From assembly GCA_027257055.1 (NCBI GenBank), contig JAPVLO010000518.1:1054001-1118000 (forward strand): DNA of 64,000 nucleotides, read 5' to 3'. Source of the DNA: Cephalopachus bancanus (taxonomy: Eukaryota; Chordata; Mammalia; Primates; Tarsiidae). The notes under the pieces were generated by a model. The model did no database searches and was not told the DNA's origin. It worked only from the letters and a program-made list of their open reading frames with translations. A program made the position numbers and the translations under genes. Below, one piece after another: positions 47,993 to 63,479 of this stretch (positions are counted from its first letter, which is position 1; every line of letters starts with the position of its first letter).

Positions 47993-50900
47993 CTATATGA
48001 ATGAGAATATGTGATGCTCAGATCTTTGTTTCTGTGAGAGGTCACTCAGCATTATAGACTCTAACTCCATCCAGGTTGCTGTGAAATTCATGATTTTGTT
48101 CTTTTTTATGGCTGCATAGTATTCCACCATGTATATGTACCACATTTTTTTAATCCAGTCCTCTTTTGATGGACATCATGGTTGGTTCCAGGTTCTTGCT
48201 ATTGTGAACAATGCTGTGATAAACATTCGTGTGCAGGTATCTTTTTTATAGAGTGATTTGAGTTCTTCAGGGTATATTCCCAGTAGGGGGATTGCAGGGT
48301 CATATGGGAGGTTGATGTTTAGAGCTTTTAGGAATCGCCACACTGCTTTCCACAGAGGTTGCATTAGTTTGCACTCCCACCAACAGTGTAGGAGTGTTCC
48401 TTTTCGCCACACCCTCTCCAGCAACTGTTATTTTTTGAGTTATTGATAATTGCCATTCTGACTGGAGTTAGGTGGTATCTCAGTGTGGTTTTGATTTGCA
48501 TCTCCCTGATGATTAGTGAGGTTGAGCATTTCTTCATGTGTCTATTGGCTCCTCGGATGTCATTTGTGAAGTGTCTATTCATATCTTTTGCCCATTTTAT
48601 AATGGGGTTGCTTGTTTTCTTCTTTTCAGCATGTTTGAGTTCCTTGTAGATCCAAGCTGTTAAGCCTTTGTCAGACCTGGAATTGGCAAATACTTTTTCC
48701 CAGTCTGTAGGCTGACTCCCTGCTCTCTTGTTGGTTTCTTTGGCTTTGCAAAAGCTTGTCAGTTTAATGAGGTCCAACTTGTCTATCTTATCCCTTATGG
48801 CCTGTGGGTTTCGAGTTTCGTTCAGGAATTGGATGCCAGTTCCAATTTCCATGAGGGAATGTCCTTCATTTTCTAAGGTTCTTATGGTTTGAGGTTTTAC
48901 ATTTAGGTCTCTGATCCATTTGGAGTTAATTTTTGTATATGGGGATAGGTAGGGGTCCTGTTTCAATCTTCTGCATGTGGTCAGCCAGTTTTCCCAGCAC
49001 CATTTACTGAATAGGTTCTCCTCTCCCCAGTGATAGGTGGTGGAGGCTTTGTCAAAGATGAGTTGGTTGAGAAATTGAGGTTTTGCTTCTGGGATCTCAA
49101 TTCTATTCCATTGATCTATATGCCTGTTCCTATACCAAGCTGTTTTGATGATTGTAGCTTTATAGTAAAGTTTGAAGTCTGGTAATGTGATACCACCTGC
49201 TTTTTTTTTTTTTTTTTTTTTGCTGAGGATTGTTCTGGCTATTCTTGGACGTTTGTGTTTCCATATGAATTCCTGTGTTGTTTTTTTCTAGATCTGAGAA
49301 GAATGTTGCTGGTAATTTGATGGGTATTGCATTGAATCTTTAGGTTGCCTTAGGTAAGATGGACATCTTCACAATATTGGTTCTTCCAATCCATGAGCAT
49401 GGGATATTTTTCCACTTGTTTGTGTCATCTTTGATTTCTTTGAGCAGTGTTTGGAGTTTTCATTGTAAAGTTCTTTCATGTTTCTGGTTAGGAAGATGCC
49501 AAGGTATTTCTTTTTTTGTGTGGCTATTTTGAATGGAATTGTGCTTTTTATTTGGGTTTCTGTTTGTTTATTATTGGTGTAAAGAAATGTGATTGTCTTT
49601 TGCACATTTATTTTATATCCTGAGACTTTGCCGAAAGCCTTTATCAGTGTAAGGAGGTTTTTGACAGATTCTCTTGGGTTTTCAAGGTACACGATCATGT
49701 CATCTGCAAAGAGAGATAATTTGACTTCCTCTTTTCCTATTTGAATACCCCTGACTGCCTTCTCTTCTCTGATTGCTGTAGCCAGGACTTCCAATACTAT
49801 ATTGAACAGGAGGGGTGAGAGTGGGCATCCTTGTCTTTTTCCAGTTTTCAGGGGAAATGGTTTCAATTTTTGTCCATTTAGAAGTATGCTGGATGTGGGT
49901 TTCTCGTAGATGACTTTTACTACTTTGAGGTATGTTCCTGTATGCCTAGATGTTCGAGGGTTTTTATCAAGAAGGGGTGCTGGATTTTATCAAAGGCTTT
50001 CTGCATCTAATGATATAATCATGTGGTTTTTGTTTTGACATCTGTTGATATATTTAATTACATTTATTGTTTTACGAATGTTGAACCAGCCTTGCATCCC
50101 AGGGATGAAGCCTACTTGGTCATAATGGATGATTTTTGAGATGTGTTGTTGAATCTGATTTGCTAGGATCTTGTTGAGAATTTTAGCATCTATGTTCGTC
50201 AAAGATATTGGCCTCTTTTTTTGTTGGATCTTTACCTGGCTTGGGTATCAATGTGATGTTAGCTTCGTAAAATAATTTGGGGCAGGGTTCTATCTTTCTC
50301 AATTGCCTGAAATAGGGTAGGATTGGAATCAGTTCCTCCTTAAATGTCTTGTAGAATTCTGCTGGAAAGCCATCTGGTCCAGGGCCTTTTTTTGTAGGTA
50401 GTTTTCTTATTACATATTCAATTTCCTTGATTGTTATTAGTCTATTTAGGGTCTCAATTTCTTCTTGTTTCAACCTAGGTAGGTTATGTGATGACAGAAA
50501 GTCCTCCATTTCCTTGAGGTTTTCAAGTTTGTTTCCATACAAGTGTACATAGTAGTTGCTGATGATCTTTTGTATTTCTTCAGGGTCAGATGTGACTTCA
50601 TCTTTTGTGTTTCTGATTATGCTTATTTGGGTTTTTTCTTTCTTTTTCTTGGTCATTCTAGTTAGGGGACCATCGATCTTGTTTATCCTTTTGAAGAACC
50701 AGCATTTTGTTTCACTGATTTTTTGTATTGTCTTTTTGTCTTCTATGTCCTGGATTTGGGCTTTTATTTTGGTGATCTGGATTCTTCTGCTGAAATTAGG
50801 GTTTTTGTGATCTTGCTTTTCTAGCTTCCTTAGGTGGCTTGTTAGGCTGTTAATTTGTGCTCTTTCCATTTTCTTCATGTGTGTTTGTAGGGATATAAAT

Positions 50901-51819
50901 TCCCCTCTTACTACAGCTTTTAAGGTGTGCCAGAGATTTTGGTAAGATGTTTCTTCATTTTCATTTGTTTCCAGGTATCTTTTGATCTCTGTTTTGATTT
51001 CATCATTAACCCAGGAGTTGTTTAGCATCATACTGTTTAGTGTCCATGTGTTTGTGGGTTTTGGGGGGAACTTGTTGGTGTTAATGCTTATTTTTATTCC
51101 ACTGTGGTCTTAGAAGGAGCATGGTAGAATTTTGGTCCTTTTAAATTTGCTTATATTTGATTTATGGCCAATTCAATGGTCGATCTTGGAATACGTTCCA
51201 TGTGGTGATGAGTAGAATGTGTATTCTCTGGTCTTTGGTTGGAGTGTTCTGTAGGTATCAATTAAGTCCATTTGGTCCAGAGTCACACTGAGGTTCCGGA
51301 TCTCATTGCTGATTTTTTGTCCCGATGATCTGTCTAGGGTTGTGAGTGGGGTATTAAAGTCCCCAGTTATGTGGTGTTAGAGTCAATATCCTTCTTTTGT
51401 TTTCCTAGGAGTTGCTTTATAAAAGTTGGTGCACCTATGTTTGGTGTATATATGTTTAGGATAGATATTTCTTGTTGATGGAGTGAACCTTTTATCATTA
51501 TGTAGTGGCCCTCTGTATCTTTTTAAATTTTTGATAGCTTAAATTGTATTTTGTCTGAAATTAGGATCGCAACTCCTCCTTTCTTTTGTGTTCCATTCAC
51601 CTGAAAATTTGTTTCCCATCCTTTTACTTTTAGTCTGTGCATGTCCTTCCTAGTGAGATGGGTCTCTTGAAGGCAGTATATTGTTGCCTGGTGATATTTT
51701 ATCCATTTTGCCATTCTATGTCTTTTCAGTGGTGCATTTAATCCATTCACGTTCAGGCTAATTATTGAAATGTGAGAGTTCGTCCCCATCATAGAGTTCT
51801 TATAGAGTTGTTCTTCCAC
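47993..51819 (-). pseudogene. L1 ORF2 (endonuclease / reverse transcriptase), broken
   Basis: ORF2p nicks target DNA and reverse-transcribes L1 RNA. Pieces of all its domains lie in order but in several frames. Residues from 51819 to 51523 are the endonuclease N-terminus, with SIISLNVNGLNAPLKR and CLQETH, which carry the conserved Asn and Glu. The frame is lost between 51523 and 51031. From 51031 to 50183 come the linker and the start of the reverse transcriptase ([27 protein letters not shown]). A further piece covers 50202-49990. The piece 49866-49369 has the catalytic [13 protein letters not shown]. The C-terminal part, 48966-48176, includes CWRGCGEKE and stops early after FTIARTWNQP. The original stop is probably TAG at 47995-47993. 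The ORF is inactive because of multiple frameshifts and stops. Confidence 0.92.
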
Positions 51820-51866
51820 TTGGTTTATTGTCTTTCTTTTGTTTTTGGGGTTGGTTCATGTGTATT

Positions 51867-52852
51867 TTATTCTTTTTCCTGTATTCTTGTGAAGAACGTT
51901 GTTCTTTTTTTCCCCTTTTCTTCTGTCTTTAGTACTTTTTTGAGTGTTTCATGTAGAGGTGATTTGGTGGCAGCATAAGTTTTTAGGGATTGGATATCTG
52001 GGAAAGATTTTAATTCTCCCTCACTGTTGAAGCTTAATCTGGCTGGGTAGGTTATTCTTGGTTGAAATTGTTTATCTTTTAGTACTTTGAAGATAGGGCT
52101 CCAAGCTCTCCTAACCTGCAGGGTTTCTGTAGATAAATCTGCTGCTATTCTAATTGGTTTTCCCTGGTAGGTGATCTGGCCTTTTTCTCTTGCTGCCTTT
52201 AGAATTTTTTCTTTTATGCCTACTTTGTTTAGGCGAATTATTATATGTCTAGGAGTTGGTTTTCTCATTTGTTGTCTTGCAGGGGTTCTCTGAATCTCTT
52301 GTGTTTGGGTTTTTGCATCATTGATTAGATAAGGGAAGTTTTCTTGAATGATCTCATGGAAGGTTTGTTCCAGTGTGGTCTCTGTCTCTCTTTCTGCCTC
52401 AGGAAGACCAATTGCTCTTAGGTTCTGTCTCTTGAAGTAATCGCTCATCTCTTGAAGGTTTTTTTCTGTCTTTTTGAGCTTGTTTTCTGTGTTTTTGAGA
52501 GTTTGGGTTAGTTCTATATTTTGGTCCTCAAGCTCTGAGATTCTTTCTTCTGCTTGGGTAATTCTGCTTTCCATGCTTATCAGTTTGTTATTTATTTCAT
52601 TCACAGTATTCTTTATTACTGTTATCTCAGATATCAGCTCCTTTCTAGGTCCTTCTTGAGTCTCCTCAATTCTTTTTAATCTCTCCATTAATGTCTTGAT
52701 GTCTAAGTTTGTATTTTGAGACCCGTCATTCTGGTGCTCTTCATTGTTTGCATTTTGAAGTCAGTTTTCTCAGTGTCTGCCCTCCCAGGAGTCTGGGAGA
52801 GACCCATATTCTTCTTTTGGTTTTTCTTCATTTGTGTAGATTTTTCTCTCAT
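51867..52852 (-). pseudogene. L1 ORF1 (RNA-binding chaperone), one frameshift
   Basis: ORF1p is the trimeric RNA-binding protein that coats L1 RNA. The likely start is the ATG at 52852-52850 (MREKSTQMKKNQ). A second in-frame ATG is at 52831-52829. The first frame runs to a TAG shortly before 52690. The main frame, from about 52750 to 51867, continues the protein, so one base was lost near 52750. The main frame (273 residues from 52688) begins with a heptad-like Glu/Lys/Leu coiled coil (IEETQEG to MSDYFKRQN), followed by the RRM-like part with PRHIIIRLNKV and the C-terminal part with KGQITYQGKPIRIAADLS and QPRITYPARLSF. These match the family order. About 48 bases separate its stop from the ORF2 start, as is usual in L1. 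Confidence 0.9.
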
Positions 52853-53696
52853 CTCTTAGCGGCTAAAGTCCCTTGAGCTCTAATCTCCAGCCTCTCCCCT
52901 CTGTTTTTGTTGCAGACAGCTAGCCTGCTGCCTGGGAGATCTGTAACTTGTCTCTGTTCAGTGTAGGGAGGAGCTTTGTCTCCTGTCTAATGACATCACC
53001 GTGGGAACCGAGGTGGAGACTCTGATAGGTGGGCGGGGTGATGCAAATCTGCCTTGAAAATGGCAGAGGTGGTAGTTTTACTTTCACTTTTAGGGATGCT
53101 CGTGTGGGTCTCTAGGCGGGACAAGCTGCACAGCTGGGCACTGGATTCGGGGTGCCACCAGCAGGCTGGGGTGGAGGAGAGGGTTGGGGGTTTCCTCCTC
53201 TGGAGCTGGAAGACTCCGACCAGCACCTTACACAAGTTCCCTTACATAAGCTTGCGGTCGCATGCTGAATGCCTCAGCCAGGGTGGGCCCGGGGCTCCAG
53301 ATCTCCAAAGCTCCAGAGGGCAGGTGGTGGCTCTGGGTCCCTCACAGGGCACTTCAGCCAGAAATGGGAATGGTATCTCTGAGGGGCGGGCACCCCGAGC
53401 CTCCCTGGGTGACTGGCAGCTTGGTGCTGGGTGCTGGTCATGACGATGTAACCAGTGAGGGAGCTGGGATCCAGGATTCGGGATTCCCCAACCGGCTGGA
53501 GTTGCATAGAGTGGAGCAGCCGCTGCCAGGCCGTAATATCTGGCCCTGCATGGAACCAAAGGTCCCCAGGCCTTGTACCAGTGCAGCTGGCGGTGGGCAG
53601 GGGGTTGCAGGAAGAAAAGTAAGAGTCTTTTTGGAAACTCATGTTCGGAGAGTCTCACGGATCCACCTATGCCGTCACCATCTTCAGGAGTCTCCC
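52853..53696 (-). promoter_or_regulatory. L1 5' UTR / internal promoter region
   Basis: This GC- and CpG-richer segment precedes ORF1 of the full-length L1 and ends exactly at the target-site duplication. In known L1s this region holds a sense promoter that starts at the first base and an antisense promoter. The AAGATGG core sits about 12 bases in from the element's 5' end. Several chance-length open frames cover it on both strands, as expected for a GC-rich stretch. Confidence 0.75.
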
Positions 53697-53765
53697 ATGA
53701 ATGTATACTTTTTATTGAAACCTTTTTTTGGGAAAGTATTTACTGCAGGGAAGAGTATACTATAG
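53262..53765 (+). other. Antisense open frame leaving the L1 5' UTR (ORF0-like position)
   Basis: A 167-codon frame starts with ATG inside the L1 5' UTR, antisense to the L1, about 435 bases from its 5' end. It runs through the element's edge at 53696 into flanking DNA. This layout recalls ORF0 of simian L1s, but I see no sequence similarity. Another antisense frame of 129 codons lies at 53054-53443 and a sense one of 138 codons at 53658-53242, so GC bias alone could explain all of them. No evidence of translation. Confidence 0.2.
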
Positions 53766-55335
53766 GTTAATTTTGTAGAATTTAGAAGTTTTATAAATAA
53801 AACATTGAATTGTTCAAAAGATAGCAAAATGGTAACAGAATACTTGGCAAAACTATAGTTTCATATATTGACAGAAATGAAATGTTTGCTAATTTCTCTT
53901 GAAATAACAGAAAATGCATATGGAAAACTTCATAGCAGGAACATTTTAAATTTGTTGTAGACACATTTATATTTAATACACTGAAAGTTTTGGAAGAGCT
54001 ATTGAGGTAGAAATTTAATAAGTTATAATTTATTTCCCTATATTCAATCCTCAGCCATTACCTAAGTACAATTCCTCTTCAAAAAACAAAGGAAGAAGGA
54101 TCAGTGCTATGTAATTATTTTACTTCATTTTATTAGTCTACTCTTCTGATGATGGGGAGTCACTTAACAATTCTCTGATTCATTAAACATATTCCTCTGT
54201 CTTAATGATCCTCAGCCTTTGGGGCTATACAGTATTCTATAGTTAATGTTTAAACATGTCAGTACAAAGATAGGTATTGTTACATGACTTTTTTGGTTAT
54301 ATGTGTGTATTTGTTTGTCCTTGGTTGCAAAATAAACAGTATATTATCTGCTCTGAACTGTGATATTAAAAGAAATTTGAAAGGCACTCATTGTTTTCAG
54401 AGGTCTCTCCAACACTGTTTGGTTAAGTGTGTGTATGTTTATGTTCATATCTATATACATTAGATCTTTGGCATGCTAGATTTACATATGTAGTTTCAAT
54501 GACTAGAAGCCTCCTCAGAGAACAGGGTCATATATTAACTTGTTATTTGGCTAAAGCACAAATTGGAGTGATGCACATTTCAAGACTTAGGGAGTCACCT
54601 CTCAATATTCATATTTCATGTAGTTTTGTTTTTCTCTAATTGTTCTCATGCAACAAGGAAGTAACAAGAACTTTATTTCCTTGTGAAAATTGTTCAACAA
54701 AGTAAGTCAATTTTTAGAGCTGAAGCTGAATGTGAAAGGAAGGAGAAGAGTCTTAGCCTGGATACTCATATTTCTGGGTTCCTAATTTTGTGGGCTCCCA
54801 CTTGAGGGCCGCATGCTATAGGAATTACTGGGGATTCTGACTCTCCCTAGCTGAGTGCTGGCATCCCTATAGTCTATATCACATGGAGTCGCTTTTGAGA
54901 GCAGAAAAGAGGAAGCTTAATTTCTTTCTCTTCCCCCTGTGTACTTTTTCTTCCTTACCCATGGACTTTAGTGGTACAGAGAGTTCCTTCTGGACTCCCT
55001 TCAAGCACTTTCTACTCTTGTCCCTTCCTCCCTCCCCTCATGTAAGGTACATGTATGTGCTCACTTGGAGTATCCAGAGTGCTAGTATTTAGGTTCTTAG
55101 GATATTTTACATAATCGAGGAAAGCAGGCCTATGTCTACATGATGTCAGGAGCAGAGCAAACTCATGAAGGCAGATTAAGAGGCACCCAGAAAACAGCAG
55201 CCCTAGGTGAATGACTACAATTATAAGACTTTGCCAGGCGATTTCTCATAATGCAAAAAAAAAATATTTTTAAATTATATTTTGAAACACAAATATACTA
55301 TAAAAGAACTTAAGTACATTATTATTATTATTATT
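53716..55335. other. Unique DNA
   Basis: Nothing recognised over 1.6 kb. Open frames of 69-70 codons are without features. Confidence 0.45.
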
Positions 55336-59386
<4,051 letters not shown>

Positions 59387-59740
59387 AAGTATAGAGTTGT
59401 GGGGTACAAGCGAGAATTAATTACGTAAGTAAGCTGCGTGCAAGTGAAGTTTGGGCTTCTGACTGGCTCTTACTCCGGTGGTAGGGACCAGGTACCCTTT
59501 GTGTTGTCACATGCCCTCTATCCTCCCCCCTCTCTCCCCTAGCAGTGCCCTACGATTGCCAATCTCACTCTTGTGCTAATGTCAGCAAGAACATGTGATA
59601 TTCAGTCCTTTGTTTCTGTGATAGTGCACTTAGTATGGTATTCTCCAACTCCATCCAAGTTGTTGCAAAGTCTGTGATTTTGTTCTTCTTTATGGCTGCA
59701 TAGTACTCTATCATGTATATGTACCACATTTTTCAAGTTA
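59387..59740 (-). mobile_element. L1 3' end fragment beside a compound microsatellite
   Basis: Antisense L1 3' UTR and the end of ORF2. It includes GTGATATTCAGTCCTTTGTT and ATGTATATGTACCACATTTT, as in the other copies. Its 3' UTR differs from both common variants in this window, with a CTTACTCCGGTGGTAGGGACC segment. Its tail side abuts a long TC/TG/GA repeat. Confidence 0.8.
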
Positions 59741-60580
59741 TGTTTTTTTTTTTTTTCTTAAAAGAGTTGATATAGAAGAGCTCAGGTCCAGATGTCAGTT
59801 TTGGAGACCAATGGATTTTATTTAGGGGCACTAGTCAAATTTTATACACATTTTCAGGACAGGGCAGAGGATGAGCTTATAGCTCTCATGATGTCTAGGG
59901 ATATCTGGAAGCAATCAAGAATGGGGCAGGATAAGGCAATGAAAACGCTGGCAGTTTGAGGCTAGTTACTGTTTTTCTTTCCACTTACTTCTGGCACAAA
60001 AGGAACGCAGTCGCCCATGTCACTGAGAGCTTTCCTCCAGAACTCTCTGAGCTGGTTCAAGGCTAGTTATTTTTCCATTTTATGTCTATGTGTAATGAGA
60101 GATGAATATATATTCTTCCTAGAACTTTTCTGGAAATGTCAAGGCAAAGGTAAGGAAATAGAGGAACTTTCCCAATTCTGGTGCTTCTTCACTAAATCCA
60201 GCTATCCATCTTTCTTTCCTCCAAGGACACCCATGTACTCACCAAAACACTTTAATTAGAGCAAAGAGTACCTCCTCTCATGTGACATTCCTTGAATGCC
60301 CTTCTTGTCTAGACTATGTTGATCTCATGTCTGACCACAGAAACCTCTTACTCATATAGCATCCAACTCTAAGTTCTCCATCCCTTCCTCCCATCCCATC
60401 TGCCACAGGCAGAATAGACCACAAATCATAGTCATTCCAGATACATCCTCTATTCATTTTTCTTTTGGCTTTTTATTGCACAGGAGAACCAGCACTTTCG
60501 ATGTCCCTTGCATAATTTCTTTTTTAGTTTCCAATATTTGAGGTAGTATCCTTCCATCCACATAAGCTATTCTGTCTCCT
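59741..60580. other. Unassigned DNA
   Basis: An 80-codon frame at 60017-60259 has no family signature. Pyrimidine-rich at 60170-60420, possibly L2. Confidence 0.35.
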
Positions 60581-61019
60581 GCAAGTCATCTTTTGGTTTG
60601 GTGGTTTTTTTTTTTTTGAGATGGAGTCTCATTCTGTCACCCAGGCTGGAGTGCTGTGGCATGCTCACGGCCACCCAGTGTCGACCTGTTGGGCTCCAGT
60701 GATCCTTCCACCACAGCCTTCCAAGTAGCTGGAACTACAGGCACATGCTACCATGCCCGGCTAAGTTTTGATTTATTGTAGAGATGAGGTCTTGCCAAGT
60801 TGCCTGGGCTGGTCTCAAGCCCGTGGGCTCAGGCAATCCACTCTTCTTGGCCACCTGAAGTGCTGGGTTTACAGGCTGAGCCACCAAGCACGGCTTTGGT
60901 TTGGTCTTGTACACCAAACCAGGAACAAATTTCTCTGTTCTTCATCCTTTCAGGTACAACAGTTAGACAATGTCCTTTGTTAACCTAGGCCCACTTACAA
61001 CTGATCATTGTGTATCCTT
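60581..61019. repeat. Local duplication, copy 1 (Alu-interrupted)
   Basis: The bases outside the Alu (60581-60602 and 60895-61019) match 61307-61436 over about 130 bases with scattered differences. Shared stretches include AGACAATGTCCTTTGTTAAC and CACTTACAACTGATCAT. Confidence 0.85.
60603..60894 (-). mobile_element. Alu inside a local duplication
   Basis: Antisense lineage-type Alu with TCGACCTGTTGGGCTCCAGT and GGCTGAGCCACCAAGCACGG. The target-site duplication TTTGGTTTGGT is at 60592-60602 and 60895-60905. It splits the first copy of a local repeat; the second copy, at 61307, lacks it. Confidence 0.92.
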
Positions 61020-61306
61020 ACATCTGTATAGCTGTTTTGTTATCTGTAATTGTTATCACAATTGTTGATGTAAATTATGACTCTATCTGGAGTGCCAAAC
61101 ATTGAATTTGAAGTGGAAGTAAATTCTAAATTTCCCCCAAACTCTGTTTCAGCCCTCAGCAGTTACTTTGTGTCAAGGTAAACATGCTTTCTCTTGGCGA
61201 TTAAATTGTCAAAATTGCCCTAAGCATGGCAACAGGCCGAGGTTTTGGAATAACTATTCTGTTAATAGAGACCCCTCTCAGTAGTATCTGGATATGCATG
61301 AAGCGA

Positions 61307-61436
61307 AGATCATCTTTTGGTTTGGTCTTGTGTACCATACTAGAGCAAATTTCTCTGTTGTGCACCCTTTCAGGTGCAGTGGTTAGACAATGTCCTTTGT
61401 TAACCCAAGCTCACTTACAACTGATCATAAGGTATG
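61307..61436. repeat. Local duplication, copy 2 (uninterrupted)
   Basis: Direct-oriented second copy of the unit at 60581-61019, without the Alu. It starts near GATCATCTTTTGGTTTGGTC. The unit itself matches no repeat family I know. Confidence 0.85.
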
Positions 61437-63269
61437 CAACTGGTTCTCATATTATCTTTTTATTATTTTGCCTTTATTTGTATGCTGTCTGCTACATGTA
61501 TTTATTTGTTCCTATTCTTGATTTTCTCTTGCCTGTTATATATCTTCACTAGATTGCTAGCAAATGAGTTCAAGGGTGGCAACTGCCTAAAAGTATGCAC
61601 TCCATAGCACCTACCTTGAGGGCAGATACATTGTGGGCATAGAATTATTATCAGTGATGAGATACATTCTTACAATGACTGAAAAGTATGCCATTTCATT
61701 AGGGATTGATAAATTTAGTTGACCTTAATTGTTATCACTACTGTTAGTTCACAAACAGCTATTCTTATCTCATAGCTGTTTTCTAGATAAGATTATAACA
61801 TTATGGGATTTACTTAATTAGAATTACTTTTTTTCTGTTCTGAATATCAAGATGACTTTCATGTTCTCACAAAACAAATAATTCACCATTGCCTAAAATC
61901 AAGATGTGCATTAATTTGTACATGAAAGATAATCCCTTGATTGAAAAAGGCTAATTGAGGTTAGCTTCTGTTAGTACAGAATTGTGAAATGGCTTTGATA
62001 GATTTTAGCATATGGATAAATCCCTTTTCCAAACTTCCATGATGAGAAATATCTTTCAGTTGGACATCCTTTAAAGAATTTGATGCATAAAGAAAAAAAT
62101 TCTTATCAGGCATAAAATGTTTGTCCATTTCCTCTTGATTTGAATAATGAATTCCCTATCCTATTAACAAAGGTTAACCTCATGTATACCAAAGAGATGG
62201 GGTTCCCACTTGGGTTTTTTTCCCCTTTCTTTTTGCCTACTTATTTCATTTTGATTTTAAGAATAATAAAAACAAGTTTAAATTGCTTTCTCACTGCAGT
62301 CATCATCTATCACCTATTCTTATGGCACTGCTCTGAATAAAACTCATTAAATAATAGGCTCTAATATTTAGTCACTTCACATAAATTTTTTAAGGATCTA
62401 TTTACTTTCATCCTTACAATTAATATAATTTCTTTTTGGAAGATAATAATGGCAATTGAAATAATTATCATTTTTTGTTTAAAAAAAGACCTTACTTAGT
62501 CTGATATTAAATGTTTAATATATAAAAGTTCTTTAGGTTGGACACATCATGACTTGAAAATGTAACTGTAAGGTTCTCAATGCGGCGTTTTAATTGAAAG
62601 ACATTTAAAAATTACCAGACATTGAGAAATCAATTACAGTAATATACAAATGGAGTAATGAAAGTCTGAATTAGAATGAGGTGGGAGAATTTTTAAAGAA
62701 AGTGATGAATGCAAAAAAGAAAAATTACCAACCCAAATTGGTGGGAACTAGAGACTGTATACATTGATGGGGAGATAAAGGGAGTAGTAAAAGATAACAG
62801 AGATTTAGAAAATGAACAACGATAGTTATATAGCCGGAATGATCAAGTAGGGCCCTGGTTTTGAGGTTTGTAAAATTCCAGTTTGAGGTAGCATGGGGGA
62901 ATTCACTTAAGAGGAAATATGTAGTAGGAAATAGAAATTAGGCTGTACCTATTGGAGCAGATCAAAGCTAGAGCTTTAGATTGGAAGTTCACTCCAGAAA
63001 CATTAATTTACGTAGTTCTTTTCATTCTCTCTCCATTTTGTTTGCTTCCTTGTGCTTTGGTTGAGAGAAACATTTAACTTAAATAAGGAAAACAAACTAA
63101 ATTTAGAGAGCTTTGATTGATGGACTGGCTCATTGATGAATCGGGTGATAGATTGGTTGGATGATTGATGGTTTTTGAGAGCTTCATGAACCAGGGAATG
63201 TGTTGGTTTGAATACGATATTAACTGAAACATGTTGATGCCTTTGAAGGGTTTAAAATCTAGTGGGCTT
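61437..63269. other. AT-rich unique DNA
   Basis: No element recognised; no supported gene. Confidence 0.4.
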
Positions 63270-63475
63270 GGGGGTGTTTTGTGTCTCTATTACTGCTTAA
63301 AATAAACTACCCCAAATTTTATTGCTTAAAACAAAACCAACCATTTATTTGCTCATGATTCTGTAATTTGGACAGGATTTCATGAGGAAGCTTGTCTCTA
63401 TTCCACTACGCATCTGTTGAGGGTGGAACATCCAAAATGACTTTTTCACTCACAAATCTGTTGCCTCTGCTGGAA
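63270..63475. repeat. Old interspersed repeat, class uncertain
   Basis: The run from CTATTACTGCTTAAAATAAAC through GCTTAAAACAAAACCAACC to CTCATGATTCTG is a module I know as a common mammalian repeat. I cannot name the family safely. Confidence 0.4.
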
Positions 63476-63479
63476 TAGT

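Larger units (their letters stand above)
47795..53696 (-). mobile_element. Full-length LINE-1, inactive, with target-site duplication
   Basis: This 5.9-kb L1 reads on the minus strand. It has a GC-rich 5' UTR (about 52853-53696), ORF1, ORF2, and a short 3' UTR ending near 47795. It is bordered by a 19-base direct repeat: ATGAATGCATACTTTTTAT at 47776-47794, and the same with one C/T change at 53697-53715. The 5' end (sense) reads GGAGACTCCTGAAGATGGTG and so carries an AAGATGG core like the YY1 site at the start of human L1. Both reading frames are broken, so the copy cannot move by itself. A T run of 21 at 49201-49221 is an expanded A tract inside ORF2. The 3' UTR has the cctgaattgtac-type sequence seen in several shorter copies here. 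Confidence 0.93.

Noticed and set aside
53054..53658. GC-rich open frames on both strands (129, 122 and 138 codons)
   Set aside because: They lie in the L1 5' UTR, overlap each other in several frames, and show no protein family; GC bias explains their length.
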